Origin: Chromatiales bacterium
GTDB taxonomy: Bacteria; Pseudomonadota; Gammaproteobacteria; Chromatiales; Chromatiaceae
Length of the DNA: 40,469 bases
Direction of reading: 5' to 3'
NCBI GenBank assembly: GCA_028278145.1
Contig: JANQEV010000114.1
Coordinates: 1 to 40,469 of the forward strand
Part shown: piece after piece, positions 26,630 to 36,637 of the stretch
How positions within the stretch are numbered: the first letter of the stretch is position 1
How the letters are laid out: the number at the start of each line of letters is the position of its first letter
Notes under the pieces: model-generated
What the model saw: only the letters and a program-made list of their open reading frames with translations
The model's database searches: none
Told to the model about the DNA's origin: nothing
Position numbers and translations under genes: made by a program

Positions 26630-27389
26630 TACTTCTCTCGCTATTGCTAAGAAACTCAGCCATTAGTCCCACCTCCGGATACTCCTGCGCCAGTTCCTGA
26701 ATTGCAGCAATTGCATCTTCAAGCTTCATCTTCTTTTTATAGATAATTTTATACGCGTTCTTGATCTGACTTATAGTTTCATCACTAAAGCCACGACGAC
26801 GCAGTCCCTCGGAATTGATGCCGTAGGGTTTAGCTGGAGTACCATCGGTGAGCACATATGGTGGTACGTCCCGTTTCACCGTACTACCTAAACCGTTAAA
26901 GCTGTGTGCCCCAATATGGCAAAACTGATGTACACAACAGAAGCCACCAAGAATGGCCCAATCATCCACATGCACATGACCAGCCAATGATGCTGCATTT
27001 GCCAGAATGGTATTATTCCCCACCTGACAATCATGGGCCATATGGGCATAGGCCATAAGTAGATTATCACTGCCCAGACGTGTGGTCATAGCATCCTGAG
27101 TGGTGCCACGATTGATGGTGGTGAATTCACGTATGGTGTTTCGATCGCCAATCTCCAGGAAGGTCTCCTCCCCCGCATATTTCATGTCTTGCGGATCTTC
27201 CCCTAAAGATGCGAACTGAAATATTTTATTATCAACACCTATAGTTGTTGGGCCATTAATGACCACATGCGACCCAATTTCTGTTCCTCGCCCAATCTTT
27301 ACATTTGGTCCAATAACGCTGAATGGGCCTATAGTTACGCCCTCATCTATTTCAGCTTTTGGATCAATAACAGCCCGTGAATCTATCAC
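26619..27389 (-). CDS. lpxA: UDP-N-acetylglucosamine acyltransferase
   Basis: The first enzyme of lipid A synthesis, about 256 aa (E. coli 262). It moves a hydroxyacyl chain from ACP to UDP-GlcNAc. Left-handed beta-helix hexapeptides cover residues 5-180 (AEIDEGVTIGPFSVIGPNVKIG). The catalytic His lies in AYAHMAHDCQVGNN, and VHQFCHIGAHSF and NSEGLRRRGFS are conserved. Start: GTG at 27389 overlaps the fabZ stop (GTGA), has GAGGGA about 9 nt upstream and gives the family's usual N-terminus. A GTG eight codons earlier would add residues not seen in the family. Confidence 0.95.
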   Translation of the reverse strand: MIDSRAVIDPKAEIDEGVTIGPFSVIGPNVKIGRGTEIGSHVVINGPTTIGVDNKIFQFASLGEDPQDMKYAGEETFLEIGDRNTIREFTTINRGTTQDAMTTRLGSDNLLMAYAHMAHDCQVGNNTILANAASLAGHVHVDDWAILGGFCCVHQFCHIGAHSFNGLGSTVKRDVPPYVLTDGTPAKPYGINSEGLRRRGFSDETISQIKNAYKIIYKKKMKLEDAIAAIQELAQEYPEVGLMAEFLSNSERSIVR

Positions 27390-27835
27390 TCGTTTACATC
27401 CCTCGCCGTACACATAATTTCTGCTGTGGTGACCACCTTATCATCCACCGTAGCAACACAATCGAACATACCAATACCGCGTCGCATTTTTTTTAGCACT
27501 ACCTCTATATGCAACTGATCACCAGGCTCAACCGGTTTTTTAAACCGGGCCTTTTCGATCCCAACAAATAGAATAATCGAGGTATCAGTCACTGTCTCTG
27601 GATTGGAAGCGCCTGTCAGTATTCCCGTTGCTTGAGCCATAGCCTCGACAATCATTACTCCAGGCATAACCGGTTTGATGGGGAAGTGTCCATTGAAGAA
27701 TGGCTCGTTGTAAGTAACATTCTTCAAAGCCAGCAAACGTTGATCCTTCTCAAACTCCAGTACTCTGTCTATCAGCAGAAATGGGTAGCGATGAGGCAAT
27801 ATGCTCAACACCTTCTGTATGTCCATAGCTATCAA
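27386..27835 (-). CDS. fabZ: 3-hydroxyacyl-ACP dehydratase FabZ
   Basis: A 149-aa hot-dog enzyme that dehydrates 3-hydroxyacyl-ACP in fatty acid elongation and shares its substrate with LpxA and LpxD. The catalytic His is in LPHRYPFLLIDRV and the catalytic Glu in PGVMIVEAMAQATG. FFNGHFPIKPVMPG is also characteristic. Start: TTG 27835 has GGAGGA about 7-8 nt upstream. The in-frame ATG at 27826 would place that Shine-Dalgarno 17 nt away, so the TTG start is preferred. It lies 50 bp after lpxD and overlaps lpxA by 4 bp. Confidence 0.96.
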   Translation of the reverse strand: MIAMDIQKVLSILPHRYPFLLIDRVLEFEKDQRLLALKNVTYNEPFFNGHFPIKPVMPGVMIVEAMAQATGILTGASNPETVTDTSIILFVGIEKARFKKPVEPGDQLHIEVVLKKMRRGIGMFDCVATVDDKVVTTAEIMCTARDVNE

Positions 27836-27885
27836 GCTGTTATCCTCCGCATTTCAGGATCATTCTCTTAATTCTTAAAGTTGTC

Positions 27886-28929
27886 TTATGCATCATCAAT
27901 ATCGTTGTCGGTCTGCGAGGCGAGCTTTTTCTCCAGCTCTTTCAATCTATGCATCATCTCATCCAGACGCCTGATGTGGGCTATGGTCTTGCGCCACTCC
28001 TTATTAGGTGCCGCCGGCAGATTACCACTGTAATAGCCCGGCTCTTTTAATGAGCGGGTTACCAGGGTATCTGCAGAGATGTGCACACTGTCCGCAAATT
28101 CCAGATGACCAACGACAACCACGCCACCGCCTATGGTTGAATTCTTACCAATACGGGTTGATCCTGCAATACCAGTACAGGCCGCGATAGCTGTGTTCTC
28201 ACCTATCTCCACATTGTGGGCAATCTGAATCAGGTTATCCAGCTTCACACCATTAGCGATAACTGTGTCACGCAGGGCTCCACGGTCAATGGTGGTATTG
28301 GCACCAATTTCCACATCATTGCCAATTAGCACACTACCCAGCTGCGGGACCTTAACCCAGACTCCGTCATCATTAGCCAGACCAAAACCATCACTGCCAA
28401 TCACAGCTCCAGGATGAATCAATACCCTTTCACCCAGAGTGATGTCATGGCACAGGGTAACATTTGCCATAAGCTTCGAATCTGCACCAATGGTAACGCC
28501 TGCTTCTACAACACATCCTGGACCAATATGCACGTTGGGCCCTATAGTGGCATCATCCTCTATCACCACATTTGGTCCAATCCAGGCAGTTACATCCACT
28601 ACAGCACCATCTGCAACCCAAGCGGTCTCATGACGTCCAGTAAGAGGTTCAGGTTTTGGTTGCATATATGCGCTGATCTGCGCATAAGCAAGATGCGGGT
28701 TATCACATACCAGTGCATTGACTGGACAATCCTGAAGATTTTCCTCTCCAAGAATAACCGCTGTGGCAGATGTTGCCTTTAGATACTTTCTATATTTGCT
28801 ATTAGTGAGAAAGCTGATGGAACCTTGGTCTGCATCCTGCAGGGTAGATACCTTACTGACCTCTGCAGAAGCGTCGCCATGAAGTTGCGCTCCTACCAAC
28901 TCCGCCAGTTCATTCAGTCGAAATACCAA
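27886..28929 (-). CDS. lpxD: UDP-3-O-(3-hydroxyacyl)glucosamine N-acyltransferase
   Basis: A 347-aa third-step enzyme of lipid A synthesis. The N-terminal uridine-binding domain (LNELAELVGAQLHGDASAEV, GSISFLTNSKYRKYL) is followed by a long left-handed beta-helix of hexapeptide repeats (VIEDDATIGPNVHIGPGCVVEAGVTIG). The catalytic His is in KLDNLIQIAHNVEIG. A C-terminal helix (LDEMMHRLKELEKKLASQ) closes the trimer. It starts 17 bp after skp and precedes fabZ, the conserved order. Confidence 0.97.
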   Translation of the reverse strand: MVFRLNELAELVGAQLHGDASAEVSKVSTLQDADQGSISFLTNSKYRKYLKATSATAVILGEENLQDCPVNALVCDNPHLAYAQISAYMQPKPEPLTGRHETAWVADGAVVDVTAWIGPNVVIEDDATIGPNVHIGPGCVVEAGVTIGADSKLMANVTLCHDITLGERVLIHPGAVIGSDGFGLANDDGVWVKVPQLGSVLIGNDVEIGANTTIDRGALRDTVIANGVKLDNLIQIAHNVEIGENTAIAACTGIAGSTRIGKNSTIGGGVVVVGHLEFADSVHISADTLVTRSLKEPGYYSGNLPAAPNKEWRKTIAHIRRLDEMMHRLKELEKKLASQTDNDIDDA

Positions 28930-28945
28930 GCTGGCACCTCCAGCT

Positions 28946-29470
28946 CTATTTCTTACCTTTTTTCTTGAATTCTTGCGACAACTGCTCTAGTACCTTGTCA
29001 GAGATATCGATACTCTTGCTGGCATAGGCTACGCCAGCACTCATGATCATATCAATCTTCTCACGCTTACCGATACTAATAACCACCTCGGATATCTTAC
29101 GCAACAGCTTGTTGATCTCTTCTGAACGACGTAAATTCAGATCTTCGCGAAATTCCGCACTTGAGTTATTCAGCTCACGCCTGCGACGACGGATATCCTG
29201 TTCGATGTTCTTGATTTCAGACGAACTCATGATAGACCGGTCTTTCCCTAGCTTCTCTTCCAGCTTCTTCAGTTTTTTGCGTTTGCTTAACAGGGCATTA
29301 TTACGCTTCTTGAATTCTGCTTCCAAGGATTTCAGAATCGCAGCTGATTGTGGCAACTTTTTTACCACCCTTTCTGTATTCACATAAGCAATCTTCTGGG
29401 CTTGTGCGATACCAACACCAAATATGCCAAACAGGCATAAAGCCACAACCACTATTGCTGACTTTTTCAA
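28946..29470 (-). CDS. skp: Periplasmic chaperone Skp (OmpH family)
   Basis: A 174-aa OmpH/Skp protein that holds unfolded outer-membrane proteins in the periplasm and passes them to BamA. The signal peptide (KKSAIVVVALCLFGIFGVGIAQA) is followed by KIAYVNTERVVKKLPQSAA, then long basic coiled-coil arms (about 50-120, RKKLKKLEEKLGKDRS and IEQDIRRRRRELNNSS). Start: the frame is open further upstream into bamA, but TTG 29470 has GGAG 7 nt upstream and places the signal peptide at the N-terminus, so I take it as the true start. It lies 19 bp after the bamA stop. Confidence 0.93.
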   Translation of the reverse strand: MKKSAIVVVALCLFGIFGVGIAQAQKIAYVNTERVVKKLPQSAAILKSLEAEFKKRNNALLSKRKKLKKLEEKLGKDRSIMSSSEIKNIEQDIRRRRRELNNSSAEFREDLNLRRSEEINKLLRKISEVVISIGKREKIDMIMSAGVAYASKSIDISDKVLEQLSQEFKKKGKK

Positions 29471-29489
29471 AATGATTCTCCAGAAAAAT

Positions 29490-31781
29490 TTAGAATGCAG
29501 TACCGAAGGAAAATTGGAAATTCTCGACATCGTCTTCACTCTCTTCATTCAACGGCAACGCAAAAACAAAACCTAGTGGCCCCATGGGGGACAACCATTT
29601 CAATGAGATACCAGTCGAGTAGCGAAATTCTCCAATATCTACACTGCCATCGGTATCGTAAACATTACCGAAATCAAAGAATGCCCCCATGCGCACTGTA
29701 TCCGGCGCCAGTCCCAATGGCTCTGGAAACAGAACTTCTACATTACCCAAAAGCTTCATGTTTCCACCCAGCGGATCGTCATTGGTATCACGCGGTCCCA
29801 GGCTATAGTCTTTATAACCACGAATAGACTTAACACCGCCACTAAAGTAGTTCTTAAAGAACGGCAGTTCGTCAGTATCACCATAGCCTTCACCATAACC
29901 AATCTCTCCATTCAGAGACAGGGTAAGTGATTCTGAAATCGGGAAGAAGCGCTTATGAGAGTACTCCACCTTGTAATACTCTAGATCGCTCCCGGGCAGG
30001 GTGGCCTCACCGGACAGTCTCTGGAATCCACCTCGAGTGGCAAACAGGGCTGAGTCACGTGAGTCATGACTCCAACTTACACCAACTGAGTAGTCGGTAA
30101 AGTTGTTACCATTGTCTGTCTGAAATTTTAATACTTCAGCTGATGCACTATTTCCGGGCTCAAAATCAGTATCCACCACCTTGAGATCAAATCTGACACG
30201 ATCAAACTCATTCAGTGGAATTCCGAAGTTCACCCCGCCACTGATAACGTCAGTTTTATATTCTGCGGTATCAACATCAGCAAAGTCTGTCTTTTTATAC
30301 ATCAGATCAAAACCACGGCTAATGCCGTCAACCGTGTAATAAGGGTTGGTGTATCCAAGCTGGTAGTGACGTTGAGAGCTACTATTGTTGAAACCAAATT
30401 TTATGCGTTTACCGGTGCCGAGAAAGTTGTCCTGAGAGACACTGGAATTAAACAGTATGCCATCAGACTTAGACCAGCCAATACCGGCCATGATGTTACC
30501 GGTCTGCTTCTCTTTTACCGTAACATTAACATCAACCTGGTCGGTAGAACCTGGTACTGCAGGAGTTTCAACTGTTACCGCATCAAAATACCCAAGACGA
30601 CGCAATCTCTCCTTGGACATCTTGACCTGTTCAGATGAGAACCAGGCCGACTCCATCTGTCGCATCTCACGTCGCAACACCTCATCACGGGTATTGCTGT
30701 TACCGCGGAAGTTAACGCTTCTTACGTAGACTCGCTTACCAGGATCCACAAAAAAGGTAATTGTTACCTTGCGGGTTTTCTGATCAATCTCTGGGATGCT
30801 GTTTACGTTGGCAAAGGCATAACCGTTTTTACCCAGCAGACTATTGATACGCTCCGAACTATCCACCACATCTTTGCGAGAGAAAGTATCTCCACGGTTC
30901 AGGTGAATCAAGGGGAATATCTGTTCCTTGGGTACAGCCATTCTGCCGGCGAGCCTGATATCGCCTATGGTAAATACGTCACCCTCTGTAATATTGATGG
31001 TTATGTATATGTCATCCTTATCAGGGCTTATTGAGACCTGGGTTGAGTTGACCTTGAAATTGATATAACCACGATCCAGATAAAATGAGCGCAGCGTTTC
31101 CAGATCTGCTGCCAGCTTCTGACGCGAGTACTGATCATTCTTGGTTACCCTGGACAACATGTTGCCGGTACTCAGCTTGAACTCATCCAACAGGTCCTCC
31201 TCTTCAAAGGAGGTGTTACCGACAATGTTGATACGTTTAATCTTGGCCACGGCGCCTTCAGCGATTGTGATATCCACCGCCACACGGTTGCGTTCCAGTG
31301 GTGTCACTGTGGACTGCAGCTTTACACCATACTTGCCATTACTGAAATACTGGCGTCGCAGTTCACGTTCAATTTTGTCCAGGACGGAGTTATTGAAAAC
31401 ACGTCCTTCGGCCAGACCAATATCTTTCAACCCAGCAAGCAGTGCTTCGGTTTCCATGGCTTTGTTGCCGGTGATATTGATCTTCGCAATAGCAGGACGC
31501 TCACGCACGAATACGATCAATACATCGTCTTCACGCTCCAAACGCACATCCTTAAAAAAGCCGGTTCTGTATAGCTCGCGGATGATGGTGGAACTCTCCT
31601 CTGAGCGGATGCGTTCCCCTATTTTGACCGGAATGTGATTAAAGACAGTGCCTGCAGAGATTCGCTGTAATCCCTCAACCCTGATATCCCTGATCACAAA
31701 TGCCTCTGCCATAACCACTGCAGGAAGCGAGAAGATGGCCATTATTAGAAGCGTGAAAAATTTTCTGTTTATTCGCGACAT
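29490..31781 (-). CDS. bamA: Outer-membrane protein assembly factor BamA
   Basis: A 763-aa Omp85 protein, the core of the BAM complex that inserts beta-barrels into the outer membrane. A signal peptide (residues 1-25, ending VVMA-EA) is followed by five POTRA domains (about 26-420; the first begins FVIRDIRVEGLQRISAGTVFN) and a 16-strand barrel. The loop 6 motif appears as VKSIRGYKDYSLGPRD. The C-terminus ends in Phe (FQFSFGTAF), the outer-membrane insertion signal. It lies 104 bp after rseP, so an internal promoter is possible, and 19 bp before skp, its functional partner. Confidence 0.97.
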   Translation of the reverse strand: MSRINRKFFTLLIMAIFSLPAVVMAEAFVIRDIRVEGLQRISAGTVFNHIPVKIGERIRSEESSTIIRELYRTGFFKDVRLEREDDVLIVFVRERPAIAKINITGNKAMETEALLAGLKDIGLAEGRVFNNSVLDKIERELRRQYFSNGKYGVKLQSTVTPLERNRVAVDITIAEGAVAKIKRINIVGNTSFEEEDLLDEFKLSTGNMLSRVTKNDQYSRQKLAADLETLRSFYLDRGYINFKVNSTQVSISPDKDDIYITINITEGDVFTIGDIRLAGRMAVPKEQIFPLIHLNRGDTFSRKDVVDSSERINSLLGKNGYAFANVNSIPEIDQKTRKVTITFFVDPGKRVYVRSVNFRGNSNTRDEVLRREMRQMESAWFSSEQVKMSKERLRRLGYFDAVTVETPAVPGSTDQVDVNVTVKEKQTGNIMAGIGWSKSDGILFNSSVSQDNFLGTGKRIKFGFNNSSSQRHYQLGYTNPYYTVDGISRGFDLMYKKTDFADVDTAEYKTDVISGGVNFGIPLNEFDRVRFDLKVVDTDFEPGNSASAEVLKFQTDNGNNFTDYSVGVSWSHDSRDSALFATRGGFQRLSGEATLPGSDLEYYKVEYSHKRFFPISESLTLSLNGEIGYGEGYGDTDELPFFKNYFSGGVKSIRGYKDYSLGPRDTNDDPLGGNMKLLGNVEVLFPEPLGLAPDTVRMGAFFDFGNVYDTDGSVDIGEFRYSTGISLKWLSPMGPLGFVFALPLNEESEDDVENFQFSFGTAF

Positions 31782-31885
31782 TTATTGTAACTTCTCGTTT
31801 TTTAAGGATTATTTCTTTTAGCCAGCACAAAACGGCCGGTCAACACAACCACCCTAAGCCTGATAGTATAATGTATCTTAACTTA

Positions 31886-33250
31886 CTATCCTAGCAGCCT
31901 TGAAATATCAACATAAAAAGCCAATCCCATCAATAGTAATAGGGCCATTAATCCAACTTTTTGCCCCAGCAATTGTGCCTCTTCAGATGGAGGTGAGCCC
32001 TTGATGCCTTCAACCAGAAAGAACAGCAGATGACCACCATCCAGCACCGGAATTGGCAATAGGTTCAATACTCCCAGGCTGATGCTGACAATAGCAAGAA
32101 ATTTCAGAAAATAGATTGCTCCGATACTGGCTGTCTTGCCAGCGGTCTGAGCTATGGAAATAGGACCACCCAGGTTATCTATCGAGGCCTTGCCGGTAAT
32201 CATTCTCCCCAGCATACGCAACATGAATACTGACATATCCCAGGTTTTGGCTATGGATGCCCCTATGGCTTTGAAAGGCCCCAGTTTCACCTCAGCCCTG
32301 TATTCATCAAACATGCCTTCCGGAACATACACCCCTGCCCCGATACGACCTATGACCTGATCCCCCTGTTTACGATTGCCAATCTGTAACTGCAGGGTCA
32401 TTACCTGAGCATCCCGCTCCAAGGTAATCTCGGCTGTCTGGTCCGGATGCTTACGCACATACTCCACAAAGCCAGTCCAGTCTGATACAGGTGCGCCGGC
32501 TATAGTCAACACGCGGTCACCACTCTTAACACCGGATCTCTGCGCGGCTTCACCAGGGACCAGTTCACCCACAACGGCAGGGAGAGTTGGTCGTCGCACC
32601 CTCAAACCAACACTGCCAATAAAGTCGCCATCCTCCATAACCTTGGCAAGTTGCACTGTAGGTAGATGACGTTGGATCTCATATCCATTGGCATCACGCA
32701 CTTTTATGCTCACATCTCCATTCCCAGCCGATTCTGAAAGCAGGGTGTAAACCACTGACTCCCAGGTTCCGGTATCCCGCCCGGCAACACTCAGAACCTC
32801 GTCCTCAACCTGAAATCCAGCCTGAGCAGCAATAGAGGTTGGGGTTACCTCACCTATTACCGGTTTGGTGCCAACATCTCCGCTGACAAATACCAACCAG
32901 TAGGCAAATATGGCAAACAGAAAATTGAATAGAGGTCCTGCGGCCACAACCGCAGTACGTACCGGTAACGACTGTCTGTTGAAGGATCTGGCCAGTTCTT
33001 CCTCAACAACCTCTCCCTCCCTTTCATCCAGCATCTTTACATAGCCACCCAGAGGGATGGCTGCCACTACATACTCAGTAGCATCAACCTTTCCGGTTCT
33101 ACTCCACAAGGCAGGTCCAAAGCCGATGGAGAAACGTAGTACCTTGACCCCGAGCTTGCGCGCTACCCAGAAGTGTCCAAACTCATGCACCGTAATCAGG
33201 ATACCCAGAGCTACAATGAAGGAGACGATGGTAAAAAGCAGAGAATTCAT
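31886..33250 (-). CDS. rseP: Site-2 intramembrane zinc metalloprotease RseP
   Basis: A 454-aa inner-membrane protease that cleaves the anti-sigma factor RseA after DegS, releasing sigma-E when outer-membrane proteins misfold. The zinc motif HEFGH is in the first membrane helix ([20 protein letters not shown]). Two PDZ domains cover about 115-310 ([46 protein letters not shown]). The third zinc ligand is in [14 protein letters not shown]. It overlaps dxr by 4 bp (ATGA) and precedes bamA, linking envelope-stress control to the assembly genes. Confidence 0.97.
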   Translation of the reverse strand: MNSLLFTIVSFIVALGILITVHEFGHFWVARKLGVKVLRFSIGFGPALWSRTGKVDATEYVVAAIPLGGYVKMLDEREGEVVEEELARSFNRQSLPVRTAVVAAGPLFNFLFAIFAYWLVFVSGDVGTKPVIGEVTPTSIAAQAGFQVEDEVLSVAGRDTGTWESVVYTLLSESAGNGDVSIKVRDANGYEIQRHLPTVQLAKVMEDGDFIGSVGLRVRRPTLPAVVGELVPGEAAQRSGVKSGDRVLTIAGAPVSDWTGFVEYVRKHPDQTAEITLERDAQVMTLQLQIGNRKQGDQVIGRIGAGVYVPEGMFDEYRAEVKLGPFKAIGASIAKTWDMSVFMLRMLGRMITGKASIDNLGGPISIAQTAGKTASIGAIYFLKFLAIVSISLGVLNLLPIPVLDGGHLLFFLVEGIKGSPPSEEAQLLGQKVGLMALLLLMGLAFYVDISRLLG

Positions 33251-34449
33251 GATTTAGAGACACCTGACTCCTGGTTTTTGTTCACTATTAATTCCTCAGC
33301 CATTGATCTTGCCTGCCGATCAATTTCCAGGACACCTTCCAAATCCAAGACCTCTGCTACAGGTATCCGGTCCATAACCGCAGCAATGATTTCAGGGATA
33401 GCAGTAAAGGCAATCCTGGAATTCAAAAAGGCCTCCACAGCTACTTCGTTTGCTGCATTTAACACCGCTGGCGAACTGCCACCATCACGTATTGCCCTGT
33501 AGGCCAGGGCCAGACATGGAAACCTGGCCTCATCTGGTGGTTCGAAATCCAGTCTGGCCACAGAAAACAGATCCAGTCCCTCCACTCCAGACTCAATCCT
33601 ATCCGGCCAGGCCAGGGCATGGGCAATAGGGGTACGCATGTCCGGATTTCCCATCTGGGCCAGTGTGGAACCATCTGCATACTCAACCAGGGAATGGATT
33701 ACGCTCTGCGGATGCAGTACAACCTGCACCTGATCAGGGCTGGCATTGAACAGCAGACAGGCCTCAATAACCTCCAGCCCCTTATTCATCATAGTGGCTG
33801 AATCCACAGATATCTTGCGGCCCATATCCCAGTTGGGATGGGCACAGGCCTGTTCAGGAGAAACCCCAGCCAACTCTTCCATTGGCATAGTTCGAAATGG
33901 CCCGCCTGAGGCTGTAAGCAGAATGCGTTTTACCCCGACCTGGTTCAGGCCCTGCTCAAATCTGGCAGGCATACATTGAAACACCGCATTGTGTTCACTA
34001 TCGATGGGTAGAATCTGTGCTGAATTGCGCCTCGCCTCCTCCAGAAACAGAGTACCTGATATCACCAGGGCCTCTTTGTTTGCTAACAGCAGACGTTTTC
34101 CTGACCGCACCGCTGCCAATGCCGGCAATAACCCTGCAGCACCTACTATTGCAGCCATTACATATTCAATCTCAGGTAGCTGTGCTACAAACTCCAGTGC
34201 CTGTTTCCCTGCCAGGAGTTGGGTTGCGGGAGATCTCTCGCTAAGACCTGTTTGAATGGTACTGGCTGCCTCCTGGTCCGCCAGTACGGCATATACGGGT
34301 TGAAACTCAGCACACTGTTCCAGCAGCTCTTGTGCATTTCCGTTGGCTGTAAGCGCAATTACCTTATAGCGGTTGGTATGCCTACGCAGCACATCCAGCG
34401 TACTCTTCCCAATCGATCCTGTAGAACCAAGTATTGTTACGCCAATCAC
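33247..34449 (-). CDS. dxr: 1-deoxy-D-xylulose 5-phosphate reductoisomerase
   Basis: A 400-aa enzyme that makes MEP, the committed step of the non-mevalonate isoprenoid pathway. NADPH is bound by the N-terminal [14 protein letters not shown]. Metal and substrate residues appear in [11 protein letters not shown] and [13 protein letters not shown]. The flexible loop and helical region include [20 protein letters not shown]. The C-terminus ends in the helical domain with [11 protein letters not shown]. It lies 2 bp after cdsA and overlaps rseP by 4 bp. It supplies precursors for the UppS product encoded two genes upstream. Confidence 0.97.
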   Translation of the reverse strand: MIGVTILGSTGSIGKSTLDVLRRHTNRYKVIALTANGNAQELLEQCAEFQPVYAVLADQEAASTIQTGLSERSPATQLLAGKQALEFVAQLPEIEYVMAAIVGAAGLLPALAAVRSGKRLLLANKEALVISGTLFLEEARRNSAQILPIDSEHNAVFQCMPARFEQGLNQVGVKRILLTASGGPFRTMPMEELAGVSPEQACAHPNWDMGRKISVDSATMMNKGLEVIEACLLFNASPDQVQVVLHPQSVIHSLVEYADGSTLAQMGNPDMRTPIAHALAWPDRIESGVEGLDLFSVARLDFEPPDEARFPCLALAYRAIRDGGSSPAVLNAANEVAVEAFLNSRIAFTAIPEIIAAVMDRIPVAEVLDLEGVLEIDRQARSMAEELIVNKNQESGVSKS

Positions 34450-34451
34450 TA

Positions 34452-35285
34452 CTAAAGCCCTGATGTGACCTGCAGACCGACCACAAAAACCGGGGCCGCT
34501 GCGGTAAGACTATCAATACGGTCCAGTACGCCACCGTGTCCCGGCAACAGACTCCCACTATCTTTCATAGCCATGCGGCGTTTTAGCAGGCTCTCAAACA
34601 AATCACCTACAACTGAGATCAATACCGTTACCACACAAACCGGCACCAGCCATAAAGTACCCGGATCATCACTACGGTACCAAGCCAACAATAGTCCGCA
34701 AATGAAAGCACCAGCCACTGCGCCGTATACTCCCTCCCAACTCTTTCCCGGGCTGATTACCGGTGCCAGCTTCCTGCTGCCCCAGCGACTGCCGGCAAAA
34801 TAAGCGCCACTATCAGCCACCCAGATCAATACCATCAGAAACAGAACAATAAATGGGCCATCATCACCAGAACGGTGCAGCACCACCAAAGCAACCCACA
34901 GAGGAACCAGTACGATTAACCCCATAACTGCACGCATCATGTCTGGCCCTGGTTTAGCCAGTTCAATCTTGGTGTACCTGGTAAGAATATAGGCTATGAC
35001 AAACCACCAGACCGCTGAGAGATAAAACAACCAGTCTGTAAACCACGGATGATCCAACAGCAGATAGCTGGCCCAAAGCACTGCGGCTAAAACCAGGATA
35101 AATAAAACCCGGGAAAAGTTATTCAAGAAACCGGAAAGAGTTGCCCATTCCCAACCAGCCAGAAGTGCAATCAAGGCAAAACAGAGAGCCAGATAGCTGG
35201 TAGGTAGAAACAGAACTGCGGCAATTACACTGGGAATCAGGATGCTGGCTGTTAGAACACGCTTTAGCAGTGTACTTGCACCCAT
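34452..35285 (-). CDS. cdsA: Phosphatidate cytidylyltransferase
   Basis: A 277-aa polytopic membrane enzyme that makes CDP-diacylglycerol from CTP and phosphatidate, the branch point of phospholipid synthesis. About seven or eight hydrophobic helices are visible. The CDS signature is in the C-terminal third: [37 protein letters not shown] and [14 protein letters not shown], with the catalytic Asp residues. It sits 3 bp after uppS and 2 bp before dxr, so it is tightly co-transcribed. Confidence 0.96.
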   Translation of the reverse strand: MGASTLLKRVLTASILIPSVIAAVLFLPTSYLALCFALIALLAGWEWATLSGFLNNFSRVLFILVLAAVLWASYLLLDHPWFTDWLFYLSAVWWFVIAYILTRYTKIELAKPGPDMMRAVMGLIVLVPLWVALVVLHRSGDDGPFIVLFLMVLIWVADSGAYFAGSRWGSRKLAPVISPGKSWEGVYGAVAGAFICGLLLAWYRSDDPGTLWLVPVCVVTVLISVVGDLFESLLKRRMAMKDSGSLLPGHGGVLDRIDSLTAAAPVFVVGLQVTSGL

Positions 35286-35288
35286 TGC

Positions 35289-36065
35289 TTAACCTGCAGT
35301 TTCTGTACTGGATACTACCTGCTCACCAACCAGTCCAAAGCGTCTCTGCCTGGTGGCATATGCAGCTAGCGCTGCATCAAATTCTGCTACGTCAAAGGCA
35401 GGCCATAGTACATCAGTAAAATAGAGTTCTGCATAGGCGGATTGCCACAACAGGAAATTGCTTAGACGTTTCTCTCCACCAGTACGTATGAACAGATCCG
35501 GATCAGCCAGATCGGAGAAGGACAACCTGGCAGCAAGATGTTCCTCAGTAATAGCATCTGGTTGCACTGATCCTTCCTGTACCTCCAGCGCCAGCTTACG
35601 CACGGCCTGAGTAATATCCCAACGCCCACCATAGTTGGCAGCAACCTGTACCACCAATCCAGTATTGGCCGCTGTATCTTCCTCTGCCTTTGCCATACTT
35701 TTCTGCAGATCGGTAGAAAAACGTGATCGATCGCCAATAATTCTAAGCCGTACATTATTACGCTGTAAGCGTTTGATTTCCTGTTTTAGTGCCAACAAAA
35801 ACAGATCCATCAAAAGTCCCACCTCTTCCCTGGGACGTCTCCAGTTTTCGCTACTGAAGGCAAAAACGGTAAGTATTTTTACACCTGACTTGGCCGCACA
35901 CTCAACTACCTTACGTAGTGCCTTTACCCCTTCCTTATGCCCCACATGACGCTTGTGTCCGTGTTGCTGCGCCCAACGGCCATTTCCATCCATAACAATC
36001 GCCACATGGTTCGGCACTTTCACCATGTTTGCAGATGTATCGATTTCAGTCCCTTTTTTTCTCAC
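35289..36065 (-). CDS. uppS: Undecaprenyl diphosphate synthase
   Basis: A 258-aa cis-prenyltransferase that condenses farnesyl-PP with eight isopentenyl-PP to form the C55 carrier lipid for peptidoglycan and O-antigen. The catalytic Asp is in VAIVMDGNGRWAQ. Other conserved blocks are VFAFSSENWRRPREEV, VVQVAANYGGRWDI, DLFIRTGGEKRLSNFLLWQSAYAE and FTDVLWPAFD. The start is GTG 36065 with a weak ribosome site 14 bp after frr; the conserved domain begins about residue 17, so a shorter start is possible. Confidence 0.96.
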   Translation of the reverse strand: MRKKGTEIDTSANMVKVPNHVAIVMDGNGRWAQQHGHKRHVGHKEGVKALRKVVECAAKSGVKILTVFAFSSENWRRPREEVGLLMDLFLLALKQEIKRLQRNNVRLRIIGDRSRFSTDLQKSMAKAEEDTAANTGLVVQVAANYGGRWDITQAVRKLALEVQEGSVQPDAITEEHLAARLSFSDLADPDLFIRTGGEKRLSNFLLWQSAYAELYFTDVLWPAFDVAEFDAALAAYATRQRRFGLVGEQVVSSTETAG

Positions 36066-36078
36066 GATGATACCGTAA

Positions 36079-36636
36079 TCAGACTTCCATCAGATCAGCT
36101 TCTTTCTTCTCCAACAGCGCATCAATCTCCTTGATATGCTTGTCAGTAAGCTTCTGCACCTGTTCCTCACCACGTCTTTCGTCATCCTCAGACGCCAGTT
36201 TCTCTTTAACCAGGTCCTTGAGGTTGTGGTTTGCATCTCGGCGAATATTACGTACGGCGATGCGGGCATTTTCTGCCTCCTGACGTACAATCCTGATCAT
36301 ATCCTTGCGTCTCTCCTCGGTAAGCGGAGGCAGCGGTACGCGGATTACGTTTCCAGCTGTATTTGGATTCAGGCCAAGATCTGAGTTCATGATCGCCTTT
36401 TCTACCGGAGCAACCATGTTCTGTTCCCATGGGGTGATGGTCAGGGTACGTGCATCTTCAACGTTGATGTTTGATACCTGACTCAGGGGCACATCTGAGC
36501 CGTAGTAAGAGACCACGATGTGATCCAGGAGGCTGGGATGGGCACGTCCAGTACGTAGCTTGGCCAGTTCGTGCACCAGCGACTCCACACTCTTACCCAT
36601 TCGTTCGTCTGCATCTTTCTGGATATCGTCGATCAT
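36079..36636 (-). CDS. frr: Ribosome recycling factor
   Basis: A 185-aa protein, the same length as E. coli RRF. With EF-G it splits the post-termination ribosome. Conserved blocks: [41 protein letters not shown] and [24 protein letters not shown], then the three-helix bundle ([13 protein letters not shown]). Start: ATG 36636 follows the pyrH stop by one base and has GGAGG just upstream. A GTG four codons earlier is in frame but lacks a site. It is co-transcribed with pyrH. Confidence 0.97.
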   Translation of the reverse strand: MIDDIQKDADERMGKSVESLVHELAKLRTGRAHPSLLDHIVVSYYGSDVPLSQVSNINVEDARTLTITPWEQNMVAPVEKAIMNSDLGLNPNTAGNVIRVPLPPLTEERRKDMIRIVRQEAENARIAVRNIRRDANHNLKDLVKEKLASEDDERRGEEQVQKLTDKHIKEIDALLEKKEADLMEV

Positions 36637-36637
36637 T

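Noticed and set aside
27390..27413. Longer lpxA start at an upstream GTG
   Set aside because: It adds eight residues not typical of LpxA; GTG 27389 overlaps the fabZ stop and has GAGGGA upstream.
29471..29548. N-terminal extension of skp into bamA
   Set aside because: It would place 26 non-signal residues before the signal peptide and overlap bamA; TTG 29470 has the ribosome site.
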